NCBI GenBank assembly: GCA_937919015.1 | Contig: CALFPN010000069.1 | Location: forward strand, 1-7,392 | From: an uncultured Clostridia bacterium | GTDB lineage: Bacteria > Bacillota > Clostridia > Lachnospirales > Anaerotignaceae | Direction: 5' to 3' | Length of the DNA stretch: 7,392 nt | Shown: positions 1-5,828 of the stretch, in pieces | Numbering within the stretch: the first letter of the stretch is position 1 | How the letters are laid out: every line of letters begins with the position of its first letter | Position numbers and translations under genes: made by a program | The notes under the pieces: model-generated | Database searches by the model: none | What the model was told of the DNA's origin: nothing | The model's input: the letters and a program-made list of their open reading frames with translations, nothing else

Positions 1-29
1 AGAGTCCGCAAGGACTCTTATTTTTTTTG
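1..29 (+). terminator. Intrinsic terminator of a plus-strand gene outside the window
   Basis: A 7-bp stem AGAGTCC/GGACTCT (1–7 with 12–18) closes a GCAA tetraloop and is followed by TA and eight T residues (21–28). This is a standard rho-independent terminator reading rightwards. No plus-strand gene precedes it in the window, so it must serve a gene beyond the left edge, convergent with purC. The stem may extend further left, out of view. Confidence 0.75.
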
Positions 30-30
30 C

Positions 31-60
31 AAAAGAAAAAGGAGTGTTTTCACACTCCTC
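31..60 (-). terminator. Intrinsic terminator of purC
   Basis: A 7-bp stem GGAGTGT/ACACTCC (41–47 with 52–58) has a 4-nt loop. On the minus strand it is followed by a U-rich run (positions 40 down to 31, TTTTTCTTTT). It begins less than 20 bases after the purC stop codon. A T-rich run also follows it on the plus strand, so it may work in both directions, as a back-up to the terminator at 1–29. Confidence 0.8.
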
Positions 61-76
61 TTTTTATTGTTTAGAA

Positions 77-757
77 TCAGCCGTTGATGATTTTTGTCAG
101 TGTAACGGGATCAACGTATGCGCCGTCTTTGTAAACACGCATGTTACCGGAAGCGATTTCATCGATCAGGATAACTTCGTCGTTGTTGAAGCCGAATTCG
201 TATTTGATGTCATACAGATCCAGACCCAGTTTTGCCAGTTCAGCAGCAACGATCTTTGTGATTGCCAGTGTCTGTGCTTTCATGCTGTCATACATTTCAG
301 GAGACATAACACCCAGAACAGCCAGAGCATCTTTTGTTACCAGAGGATCGCCCAGCGCATCGTTTTTGAATGTTGTTTCTACATAGCCGCCTTCGATTGC
401 TGTACCGTCAGCCATGTATTCGCCATAACGACGGATGAAGGAACCTGTTGCTTTCAGTCTGCAGATAACTTCCAGACCATGACCGAATACTGTTGCAGGC
501 AGAACTTCCATTGTAGCGTTATCCAGATCAGCGGAAACATAATGTGTTTTGATACCTGCTTCTTTCAGGATTTCGAAGAATTTGATGGATGTTTCCAGGT
601 TTGCTTTACCGATACCGTCGATTGTCAGACCTACAGAGTTTTCACCGGGATCGAATACGCCGTCTTTGCCTGTACAGTCATCTTTGAATTTCAGCAGCAC
701 GTTGCCGTTTTCCAGTTTGTAAACGTCTTTTGTCTTGCCCTGATAAATTTTTTCCAT
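77..757 (-). CDS. purC: Phosphoribosylaminoimidazole-succinocarboxamide synthase (SAICAR synthetase)
   Basis: This cytoplasmic enzyme joins CAIR and L-aspartate with ATP to make SAICAR in de novo purine synthesis. The 226-residue protein shows the family marks in order: the N-terminal YQGKTKDVY strand-turn (5–13, ATP site), EVICRLKATGSFIRRYG (96–112, matching the family's VRNxAxGS region), FKNDALGDPLV (130–140), LYDIKYEFGF (182–190, the D-x-K-x-E-F-G signature) and the ILIDEIASGNMR acidic segment (196–207). Many family members have DE(F/I)SPD(G/T)xR at the last site; ASGNMR here resembles a clostridial subgroup that I recall. It is slightly shorter than E. coli PurC (237) and lacks that protein's C-terminal helix. 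The ATG has an AAAGGA ribosome site about 11 nt upstream. No other pur gene is in view; rsfS lies 176 nt upstream on the same strand. Confidence 0.95.
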   Translation of the reverse strand: MEKIYQGKTKDVYKLENGNVLLKFKDDCTGKDGVFDPGENSVGLTIDGIGKANLETSIKFFEILKEAGIKTHYVSADLDNATMEVLPATVFGHGLEVICRLKATGSFIRRYGEYMADGTAIEGGYVETTFKNDALGDPLVTKDALAVLGVMSPEMYDSMKAQTLAITKIVAAELAKLGLDLYDIKYEFGFNNDEVILIDEIASGNMRVYKDGAYVDPVTLTKIING

Positions 758-837
758 TATAGTTTCCGTCCTTTCTTATTAAAAACACGTTTTTCTGTGA
801 ATAAAACCCTCATAAAAATGATTGTCCTAACACATTA

Positions 838-866
838 AATTTACTGCAAAATTCGTCTTTATTCAA
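838..866 (-). promoter_or_regulatory. Possible purC promoter
   Basis: On the minus strand there is a TTGAAT box (861–866), a 17-nt spacer and TAAATT (838–843), each matching four of six sigma-A consensus bases. The start of transcription would lie near 831, giving a leader of about 75 nt before purC. The surrounding DNA is very AT-rich, so weak matches are expected by chance. I see no purine riboswitch in the leader. Confidence 0.35.
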
Positions 867-903
867 GTATTTTTTGCAATTTTATTGAAATCCAACTATT
901 CGA

Positions 904-926
904 TTTTTATACTTTTGATATAAAAA
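904..926. repeat. AT-only inverted repeat behind rsfS
   Basis: TTTTTATA (904–911) and TATAAAAA (919–926) form a perfect 8-bp inverted repeat around a 7-nt loop, just downstream of the rsfS stop. A stem of only A-T pairs would be too weak for a normal intrinsic terminator. It is the only structure I can find between rsfS and purC that might slow transcription. Confidence 0.3.
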
Positions 927-933
927 AAGCTTA

Positions 934-1266
934 TTACAGGCTGGGTGCATCGCCCCAAACATGATCAAGACCATAGAATGCCCTGTCTTCTCTGTTGAAC
1001 AGATGCACCAGCAGATTGCCGAAATCCAATAAGATCCATGTGCCGCCGCTGTAGCCTTCGGAATGGTGCAGTTTGATACCTTCCTTGAACAGTTTCTGTT
1101 CCACTTCATCGGCCATAGCGCGCAGCTGGTTCACGTTTTTCCCGCTGGCAATGACGAAACAGTCTGCGATATTGCTAAGCCCCTGCAGATTCAGAACCTT
1201 GATATCTTCTCCCAGTTTATCTTCAATGGCTGCCTGTGCAACCTTTGCAGCTTCCAATGCATTCAT
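934..1266 (-). CDS. rsfS: Ribosomal silencing factor RsfS (Iojap/YbeB/YqeL family)
   Basis: RsfS binds ribosomal protein uL14 on the large subunit and blocks joining of the 30S and 50S subunits, lowering translation when nutrients are scarce. The 110-residue length is typical. Family motifs are visible: ADCFVIASG (34–42), the EG...WILLDFGNLLVHLF core (70–90) and the C-terminal R-x-FYGLDHVWGDAP (95–108). The start is supported by an AAGGAGG ribosome site (1277–1283) that overlaps the stop codon of nadD-yqeK, with a 10-nt gap to the ATG. Only 15 nt separate the two genes, so they are almost certainly co-transcribed and perhaps translationally coupled. It is the last gene of the yhbY–nadD/yqeK–rsfS cluster, as in Bacillus (yqeI–nadD–yqeK–yqeL). 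Confidence 0.95.
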   Translation of the reverse strand: MNALEAAKVAQAAIEDKLGEDIKVLNLQGLSNIADCFVIASGKNVNQLRAMADEVEQKLFKEGIKLHHSEGYSGGTWILLDFGNLLVHLFNREDRAFYGLDHVWGDAPSL

Positions 1267-1276
1267 GCAAAAATTT

Positions 1277-1283
1277 CCTCCTT
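1277..1283 (-). promoter_or_regulatory. rsfS ribosome binding site overlapping the upstream stop codon
   Basis: On the minus strand the stop codon TAA of nadD-yqeK runs straight into a perfect Shine-Dalgarno (TAAGGAGG). A ribosome ending nadD-yqeK therefore sits on the rsfS initiation site, which favours re-initiation and coupling of the two products. Confidence 0.8.
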
Positions 1284-2520
1284 ACAGATTTTTATAATAT
1301 TCCATTGCTTCCAGAGACAGGGGATGCAGCAGTCTGCCCCTTGCCTTTACATATTCAACGGTGTTTTCCAGAATATACGCCATCGCTTTATCCAGATCCA
1401 GATAAGCCAGACGTCTTGCTTCATCCAGACCGCCGAATTTTTCACGGTTGGGTTCAATATAATCCGCGATGAAAATGATTTTTTCCAGCAAAGACATATT
1501 GGGACGGCCTGTGGTATGGTAACGGATGGCATTCAGCACATCTTCATCCATGACCTGATATTCTCTCTTAGCCACTTCCGCACCCAAAAAAGGATGGATC
1601 AGGTCTGTCTGTTTGTTCATGATCTCATCTGTTTTTACTTTATATTCCTTACAGAAACGCAGTCGCATGCTTTCGGGATAATCCTTCGCACAGTCATGCA
1701 AAAGGCCGGCAACTTTCGCTTTCTGCTGATCCTGCGCCGTGCCATAGATTTCCGCCAGCTTCACCGCTTCCTCTGCAACGCCCATGGTATGAATATAGCG
1801 TTTTACAGAAAGGGCAGACTGCAGTTTTTCCTGCATTGTAGAAATTGGCAGCATAAATTTCACCTCTTCTTTTGTATCATCTCGATATAGTCCGAATTTA
1901 TGGATATAATCCTCTACTTCCTGAGGAAGCAGGTATTTGATAGGCTCTCCCTTGCTTTCTCTTTTTCGGATATCGGAGGAAGAAATGGCCAGAGCCGGCA
2001 CTTCCATATAATGGATGCGGCTGGCATATTTTTCTCTGATCTCACCGATATCTTCAAACAGCTTGGCCCTGTCATAACCGGGACGTGTCACTGCAACAAA
2101 GTCACACATCTTCAGCAATCTTTCCGGATGTTTCCATGTCATGATCTGATGGATGGCATCGGCACCGGTGATAAAATACAGACGCACATCCGGTCTGCAG
2201 ATCTTTTTCAGTTCCTCGATGGTATCGATGGTATAAGTGGCACCGGGGCGATCAATCTCAATACGGGAAACCTCGAAGTTTTCATTTCTCATGGTAGCCA
2301 GAACCGTCATCAGATAGCGATGCTCGTTATGGGTTACCTTTTTATCGGCTTTATGGGCAGGCTGTCCGGCAGGCATAAAAACCACACGGTCTACCTTAAA
2401 TCTATGGCGAACCGCTTCTGCCGTCACCAGATGTCCGTTATGGATGGGGTCAAAGGTGCCGCCCATGATAGCAATACTCTTACAATCCTTAAAATTGGCA
2501 ATTTCATTTCTCATTTTCAT
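1282..2520 (-). CDS. nadD: Fused nicotinate-nucleotide adenylyltransferase (NadD) and HD-domain hydrolase (YqeK)
   Basis: A single 412-residue frame carries two enzymes. Residues about 15–211 are NadD, which makes deamido-NAD from nicotinate mononucleotide and ATP. They show the nucleotidyltransferase motif GGTFDPIHNGH (20–30), the FITGAD segment (116–121) and ISSSDIR (179–185, the family's ISxTxIR). Residues about 223–412 are YqeK, a symmetric Ap4A hydrolase of the HD family: H244 in RYIHTMGVAEEA, the HD pair H275-D276, H309, H335 in AIRYHTTGRP, and D353 in FIADYIEPNR. Bacillus NadD (about 189 residues) and YqeK (about 186) are separate adjacent genes, so this is a fusion with an 11-residue linker. 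Two starts are possible: ATG at 2520, with GGGGG about 9 nt upstream, or ATG at 2514, with AAGAAGG 7 nt upstream. The gene lies 83 nt after yhbY and 15 nt before rsfS. Confidence 0.93.
   Translation of the reverse strand: MKMRNEIANFKDCKSIAIMGGTFDPIHNGHLVTAEAVRHRFKVDRVVFMPAGQPAHKADKKVTHNEHRYLMTVLATMRNENFEVSRIEIDRPGATYTIDTIEELKKICRPDVRLYFITGADAIHQIMTWKHPERLLKMCDFVAVTRPGYDRAKLFEDIGEIREKYASRIHYMEVPALAISSSDIRKRESKGEPIKYLLPQEVEDYIHKFGLYRDDTKEEVKFMLPISTMQEKLQSALSVKRYIHTMGVAEEAVKLAEIYGTAQDQQKAKVAGLLHDCAKDYPESMRLRFCKEYKVKTDEIMNKQTDLIHPFLGAEVAKREYQVMDEDVLNAIRYHTTGRPNMSLLEKIIFIADYIEPNREKFGGLDEARRLAYLDLDKAMAYILENTVEYVKARGRLLHPLSLEAMEYYKNL
1852..1866 (-). promoter_or_regulatory. Internal ribosome binding site and ATG at the NadD/YqeK junction
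   Basis: The linker codons read GAA GAG GTG AAA TTT ATG. This places GAGGTGA (1860–1866), a seven-base match to the anti-Shine-Dalgarno, 5 nt ahead of an in-frame ATG (1852–1854, M223). From this ATG the product would be a 190-residue complete YqeK, close to the usual length. It could be a live internal start giving free YqeK, or a relic of the once separate yqeK gene. Confidence 0.55.
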
Positions 2521-2569
2521 ACCTTCTTTCCCCCACTTCGCCCAAACAGGCGATTATGAGGTGGGTTCT

Positions 2570-2593
2570 GTCTTGCCGCCAGCTCCGCAAGAC
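2570..2593 (-). other. Hairpin between yhbY and nadD-yqeK
   Basis: A 7-bp perfect inverted repeat GTCTTGC/GCAAGAC encloses 10 nt, starting 10 nt after the yhbY stop. No T-run follows on the minus strand, so it is not a classical terminator. It may protect the 3' end of a processed yhbY message. A further imperfect pairing, CCCAC/GTGGG with inner CGCC/GGCG (2532–2565), lies next to the nadD initiation region. Function unknown. Confidence 0.35.
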
Positions 2594-2603
2594 CTTACAC
2601 AAA

Positions 2604-2903
2604 TCACTTTTTTGCAGGAGGCAGTTCGATAATAGGTTTCTTTGCCGCTTTATACAGCACGAATTTGTTGCCGATCACCTGCACCACTTCCGCGCCAGTT
2701 CTGCTTGCCAGCATTTCTGCCGCTTCTCTTGCACCCAGCATATTGTTGTCCAGCACACTGATTTTTACCAGTTCTCTTGCTTCCAGTGCGTGAAATACTG
2801 TATCTCTCAATTCGGGTGTGACCCCGTTTTTGCCTACCTGAAAAATTGCGTCGATTCCATTGGCCATTCCGCGGAGGAATGCTCTCTGTTTACTTGTTAA
2901 CAT
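2604..2903 (-). CDS. yhbY: YhbY/YqeI-type RNA-binding protein (CRM domain)
   Basis: This small ribosome-assembly factor binds pre-50S particles. The 99-residue protein is almost entirely one CRM domain: LTSKQRAFLRGMAN (2–15), the GKNG loop (24–27, the domain's GxxG RNA-contacting loop), the LEARELVKISVLDN segment (40–53), and VIGNKFVLYK (76–85). The start at 2903 is chosen because AAGGAGA stands 6 nt ahead of it and because family members begin with (M)LTxKQR. An in-frame ATG at 2921 has a weaker site. A still longer reading frame, to 2975, begins upstream of the predicted transcription start and is unlikely. This is the first gene of the cluster leading to nadD-yqeK and rsfS. Confidence 0.93.
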   Translation of the reverse strand: MLTSKQRAFLRGMANGIDAIFQVGKNGVTPELRDTVFHALEARELVKISVLDNNMLGAREAAEMLASRTGAEVVQVIGNKFVLYKAAKKPIIELPPAKK

Positions 2904-2946
2904 AATCTTCTCCTTTTGCATATTCTTTCTCAATATAATCTTTCCT

Positions 2947-2975
2947 ATCATAGCACAAGAACCTTGACTTTGCAA
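2947..2975 (-). promoter_or_regulatory. Sigma-A-type promoter of the yhbY–nadD/yqeK–rsfS operon
   Basis: On the minus strand there is TTGCAA (2970–2975, four of six), a spacer of exactly 17 nt, and TATGAT (2947–2952, five of six) preceded by TGC, an extended -10 element. Transcription would start near 2940, giving a leader of about 37 nt to the yhbY ATG at 2903. Confidence 0.7.
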
Positions 2976-3022
2976 CGAAAACAGGGAAAAACCTCTATTT
3001 TTGCCCCATCTTCCATCGTTCG

Positions 3023-3038
3023 TTTTTCTTAAGAAAAA
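3023..3038. promoter_or_regulatory. 16-bp palindrome, possible operator
   Basis: TTTTTCTT followed directly by AAGAAAAA is a perfect palindrome ending 5 bp before the -35 box of the XRE-cupin gene, in the divergent region shared with yhbY. Position and symmetry suit a dimeric repressor such as the adjacent regulator acting on itself. It is built of A/T runs, so chance is a real alternative. Confidence 0.3.
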
Positions 3039-3043
3039 AGTGG

Positions 3044-3072
3044 TTGTTCCTTTTCCGCAAAAATGTTAGAAT
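3044..3072 (+). promoter_or_regulatory. Promoter of the XRE-cupin regulator gene
   Basis: TTGTTC (3044–3049), a 17-nt spacer and TAGAAT (3067–3072, five of six) preceded by TGT, an extended -10 element. Transcription would start near 3079, about 45 nt ahead of the ATG at 3124. The -35 box is weak, which would suit a regulated or low-level gene. Confidence 0.6.
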
Positions 3073-3123
3073 AATTTTAGAAAGAAACAAGGATCCGAAG
3101 AGATGAAACAGCGAGGTGAGGAA

Positions 3124-3675
3124 ATGGAACTATTGATCGGCGGAAAACTGAAACAATTGCGTACAGAAAAAAAACTGAGCATCGCCGAACTTTCCCGTCT
3201 TTCCGATGTCAGCACAGGGCTGATCAGCCAAATCGAGCGTGATCTTGTGGTGCCCTCTGTCACCAGCTTATGGCGGCTGGCGCAGGCACTGGATACCAAT
3301 ATCAATTATTTCTTTCACGAAGAAACAAAGGAAGAGCAGATCATTATCCGAAAAGGCGAGCACCGTACCATCGTTATGCATAACGACAGCAGCTATTATA
3401 AGCTGCTGCACCCCAATAAGGATGACCGCATGATGGATATGATGATCATTACCCTGAAAAGCGGGCACACCTATGATAAAAAGCCTCTGGAACACGAAGG
3501 GGAAGAGTGCGGCTATGTGCTGAAAGGTACACTTACCGTATACCTCAACGGCAGAGATTACGTCCTACAGGAAGGGGACAGTATTTATTTTGACAGTTCT
3601 CTCCCTCATAAATACATCAATAATGGCGAGGAAGACTGTATTTCCATTTGGGCCATGACACCAAAATTCTTCTAA
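3124..3675 (+). CDS. XRE-family transcriptional regulator with C-terminal cupin domain
   Basis: This 183-residue cytoplasmic DNA-binding protein has two domains. Residues 6–61 are a lambda-repressor-like helix-turn-helix (IGGKLKQLRTEKKLSIAELS, then STGLISQIERD at 30–40 as the recognition helix, and PSVTSLWRLAQALD). Residues about 108–178 are a Cupin_2 beta-barrel with PLEHEGEECGYVLKGTLTV (H124 and E127/E128 as likely metal ligands) and GDSIYFDSSLPHKYIN (H162). Such proteins sense a small ligand and control nearby metabolic or transport genes; the ligand cannot be read from the sequence. The start at 3124 is preferred over the in-frame ATG at 3103 because GAGGTGA precedes it at good spacing and the shorter form matches the usual N-terminus. 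It is divergent from yhbY and convergent with the dipeptidase genes, which are possible targets. Confidence 0.9.
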   Translation: MELLIGGKLKQLRTEKKLSIAELSRLSDVSTGLISQIERDLVVPSVTSLWRLAQALDTNINYFFHEETKEEQIIIRKGEHRTIVMHNDSSYYKLLHPNKDDRMMDMMIITLKSGHTYDKKPLEHEGEECGYVLKGTLTVYLNGRDYVLQEGDSIYFDSSLPHKYINNGEEDCISIWAMTPKFF

Positions 3676-3680
3676 TACGA

Positions 3681-3723
3681 AAAAATACCCGATAGCAAAA
3701 ATGCTATCGGGTTTTCTTATTTT
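3681..3723. terminator. Bidirectional intrinsic terminator
   Basis: A perfect 10-bp stem CCCGATAGCA/TGCTATCGGG (3688–3697 with 3702–3711) closes an AAAA loop. TTTT-C-TTATTTT follows on the plus strand and a run of six T residues on the minus strand. It ends both the XRE-cupin gene (stop at 3675) and the second dipeptidase gene (stop at 3722). Confidence 0.9.
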
Positions 3724-4693
3724 AACCCATGATCGTTCCAATCAGATTCAGCCAGTTTTTGTGGCTGATCAATTCCAGATCTTTTTCTGTAAAACCTGCT
3801 TGTCTCATTTTTTCCAGCATTACAGGCACCTTGGAACAATCCTCCATGCCTTTCAGCAGGGAATCTTCCTGATCGCTGTAGCTTGCCATAAAATCTGTAC
3901 TCAGGAATTCAAAGAAATCAAAACCAAAGCCCAGATGTTCCACGCCGATTTTTTCCGCAATATAGGAAGCATGTCTTACCAGACCATCTACATCCTGTTC
4001 AGCTTTGCTGTCGCTGACAAAATCATTGAAGGCATTCAGCCCAACCAGACCTTTCGTATCTCTGATAGCTCTCAGCTGATCATCTGTCAGGTTTCTTGCA
4101 GCTCCTGCCAAAGCCTTGGCATTGGAATGGGAAGCCAGAATGGGGGCAGCTGTAACATCCATCACATCCCAGAAAGATTTTTCATTCAGATGGGATACAT
4201 CCAGAATCATTTTCTTGTTCTGAATCAACCGGATGGCCTTTTTGCCCAGTTCTGTCACGCCTCTGTCAGGAGTCCCTTTTACACCGGTTGCCAGTGCGTT
4301 TTCTTCGTTCCATGTCAGCATGGCATGACGGCAGCCAATGTCATACAGCCCATGAATACGGTCAATCTCTTCACCGATACCAGCCAGACCTTCCAGCCCC
4401 AGCAGCACGGAAACCTTGCCAGCTTTTCTTGCCGCTTCGATTTCCGCCGTATTATGTACCAGAACAAAGGCTTCTGTTTCTGCCATCTCCTCCTGCATAT
4501 TTCTGATAATGGCATCCAGTTCCTTTTGGGGATCTTCTCCATTAAACGTATCCACCCAGATCACAAAACAACCACCTGTGATACCACCCTTCTGCAGTCT
4601 TTCCAGATGGCGATTTTTCAGCACCTGTGTTTCACCCGCTTCTCTTTTGTATCGAACGTCACTGAAAATGTCACTGTGTCCGTCAAAAATCAT
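3722..4693 (-). CDS. Membrane-dipeptidase-like peptidase, M19 family (second copy)
   Basis: M19 enzymes are two-zinc amidohydrolase-fold dipeptidases that cleave short peptides, often accepting a D-amino acid at the C-terminal side. All expected metal and catalytic positions are present in this 323-residue protein: H6 and D8 in FDGHSD, bridging E101 in GLEGL, H168 in LDVSH, H189 in ASHSN and D259 in GFDF. There is no signal peptide or membrane segment, so it should act in the cytoplasm. The start at 4693 has GAGGG about 6 nt upstream and gives exactly the same length as its neighbour; an in-frame extension to 4771 would run through the upstream terminator and is rejected. By hand count it is about 54% identical, ungapped, to the product of the gene upstream, a tandem duplication. 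Its true substrate is unknown. Confidence 0.93.
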   Translation of the reverse strand: MIFDGHSDIFSDVRYKREAGETQVLKNRHLERLQKGGITGGCFVIWVDTFNGEDPQKELDAIIRNMQEEMAETEAFVLVHNTAEIEAARKAGKVSVLLGLEGLAGIGEEIDRIHGLYDIGCRHAMLTWNEENALATGVKGTPDRGVTELGKKAIRLIQNKKMILDVSHLNEKSFWDVMDVTAAPILASHSNAKALAGAARNLTDDQLRAIRDTKGLVGLNAFNDFVSDSKAEQDVDGLVRHASYIAEKIGVEHLGFGFDFFEFLSTDFMASYSDQEDSLLKGMEDCSKVPVMLEKMRQAGFTEKDLELISHKNWLNLIGTIMG

Positions 4694-4748
4694 ACTTGTC
4701 CCTCTTTTCTTTTTCGCTTGCGCAAAACTCTTTGTACCCATACAGCTA

Positions 4749-4784
4749 CATAAGAAAACCGGGAAATCCATACAGATCCCCCGG
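4749..4784 (-). terminator. Intrinsic terminator between the two M19 peptidase genes
   Basis: On the minus strand, CCGGGGGATC pairs with GATTTCCCGG (4775–4784 with 4759–4768; ten pairs including two G-U) around a 6-nt loop, followed by TTTTCTTATG. It starts about 26 nt after the stop of the first peptidase gene and ends about 55 nt before the ATG of the second. I see no convincing promoter in that gap, so the second gene probably depends on read-through or on a promoter I cannot recognise. Confidence 0.7.
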
Positions 4785-4810
4785 CTTTGTATCCATTTTA
4801 AAATAATCCT

Positions 4811-5782
4811 TTAGCCAACGACTCTCTTGATCAGATCAAACCAGTTGCCTGTGCAGATCATTTCCATCTCCTTGTCGCTGAAGCCGGCCTCTTTCATTTT
4901 TTCAATCATGAAAGGTGTATGGGAGCAGTCATCCAGACCTGCTACATTGATACTGCCTGCTTCTGCAAAGGAGCCTGCTGCTTCATCGTCCAGAAATTCA
5001 CAGAAATCAAAGCCCAGTGCCAGATGTTCCACGCCAATCTTGTTTGCAATGTAATCTGCATGTCTGATCAGACCTTCCACAGTACGGTCTGCTTTATTGT
5101 CTGCTACCAGTTCGTTGAACGCATTCAGACCAACGATACCATTGGTATCTCTGATTTCCAAGAGCTGACAGTCCGTCAGGTTTCTTACATGGTTTCTCAG
5201 GGACCATGCGTTGGAATGGGAAGCCATCAGAGGGCCGCCGCCAATTTTCGCCATATCCCAGAAAGTACGTTCATTTGTATGGGAAACGTCTACGATCATG
5301 TGCTTATCATGGAGTTTACGAACCACTCTTCTACCCAAGGGGGTCAGGCCTCTGTTGGGGTCTGCCTTGGCACCTGTGGCCAGTTCATTCTGTTCATTCC
5401 ATGTCAGCATGGCATGGCGTACACCGAAATCGTAAAGTGCATCGATCTTATCCAGATCTGTGCCGATGCCGGAAAGACCTTCCATCCCGGGCAGGATATA
5501 AAATTTGCCTGCCTTTTTCGCTTCTTCGATTTCTTTCGCATTGGTAACGATTACAGCTTCTTCGCATTCCGCCATTTCGTCTTTGATGCACTGCATCAGC
5601 TCTCCCAATCTTTTGGGAGGATTTGCGTCATGGGGCGGATCGATCCACAGTACGAAGCAGCTGCCTTCGATATTGCCCTGTTTCAGACGAGGCAGGTGGT
5701 GGTTTTTCAGTACCTGTGTTTCGCCTTTCAGTCTGCGAACGGTTACGTCCGTAAAAATATCACTATGTCCGTCAAAAACCAT
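4811..5782 (-). CDS. Membrane-dipeptidase-like peptidase, M19 family (first copy)
   Basis: A 323-residue zinc dipeptidase of the renal-dipeptidase family. The full ligand set is visible at H6 and D8 (FDGHSD), E101 (GMEGL), H168 (VDVSH), H189 (ASHSN) and D259 (GFDF); RHAMLTWNEQN (122–132) is the substrate-side strand, with W where the mammalian enzyme has H. There is no signal peptide or transmembrane helix, unlike the GPI-anchored animal enzyme, so substrates must first enter the cell. The start is set by FDGHSD near the N-terminus, with AGAAGG about 10 nt ahead of the ATG. It lies 46 nt downstream of the DUF819 gene with no terminator between them, so the two are probably one transcript. The next gene is its paralogue. 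Differences between the copies cluster at residues 51–70 and 264–282, loops that could set substrate choice. Confidence 0.94.
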   Translation of the reverse strand: MVFDGHSDIFTDVTVRRLKGETQVLKNHHLPRLKQGNIEGSCFVLWIDPPHDANPPKRLGELMQCIKDEMAECEEAVIVTNAKEIEEAKKAGKFYILPGMEGLSGIGTDLDKIDALYDFGVRHAMLTWNEQNELATGAKADPNRGLTPLGRRVVRKLHDKHMIVDVSHTNERTFWDMAKIGGGPLMASHSNAWSLRNHVRNLTDCQLLEIRDTNGIVGLNAFNELVADNKADRTVEGLIRHADYIANKIGVEHLALGFDFCEFLDDEAAGSFAEAGSINVAGLDDCSHTPFMIEKMKEAGFSDKEMEMICTGNWFDLIKRVVG

Positions 5783-5828
5783 TATTCTTGCCTTCTTTCT
5801 GTTTCTGATTCATCCATTTAGCCTATGC

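Noticed and set aside
44..838. A 264-codon plus-strand frame opposite purC
   Set aside because: It starts in the loop of the purC terminator, is Cys/Phe-rich, and purC on the other strand is unmistakable.
1063..1890. A 275-codon plus-strand frame opposite rsfS and yqeK
   Set aside because: Antisense shadow of two recognised genes with no ribosome site or recognisable domain.
2570..2593. Terminator between yhbY and nadD-yqeK
   Set aside because: The hairpin lacks a T-run on the minus strand, so it is listed only as an intercistronic hairpin.
2904..2975. N-terminal extension of YhbY by 24 residues
   Set aside because: It would start upstream of the predicted transcription start and cover the promoter; the ATG at 2903 has the good ribosome site and fits the family.
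3701..4753. A 350-codon plus-strand frame opposite the second M19 peptidase, and a similar 300-codon frame at 4919–5821
   Set aside because: Both are mirror frames of the peptidase genes. They look alike only because the genes beneath are paralogues, and the first would begin inside a terminator hairpin.
4694..4771. N-terminal extension of the second M19 peptidase by 26 residues, which might look like a signal peptide
   Set aside because: It overlaps the intrinsic terminator, lacks a ribosome site, and the paralogue starts at the equivalent of 4693.
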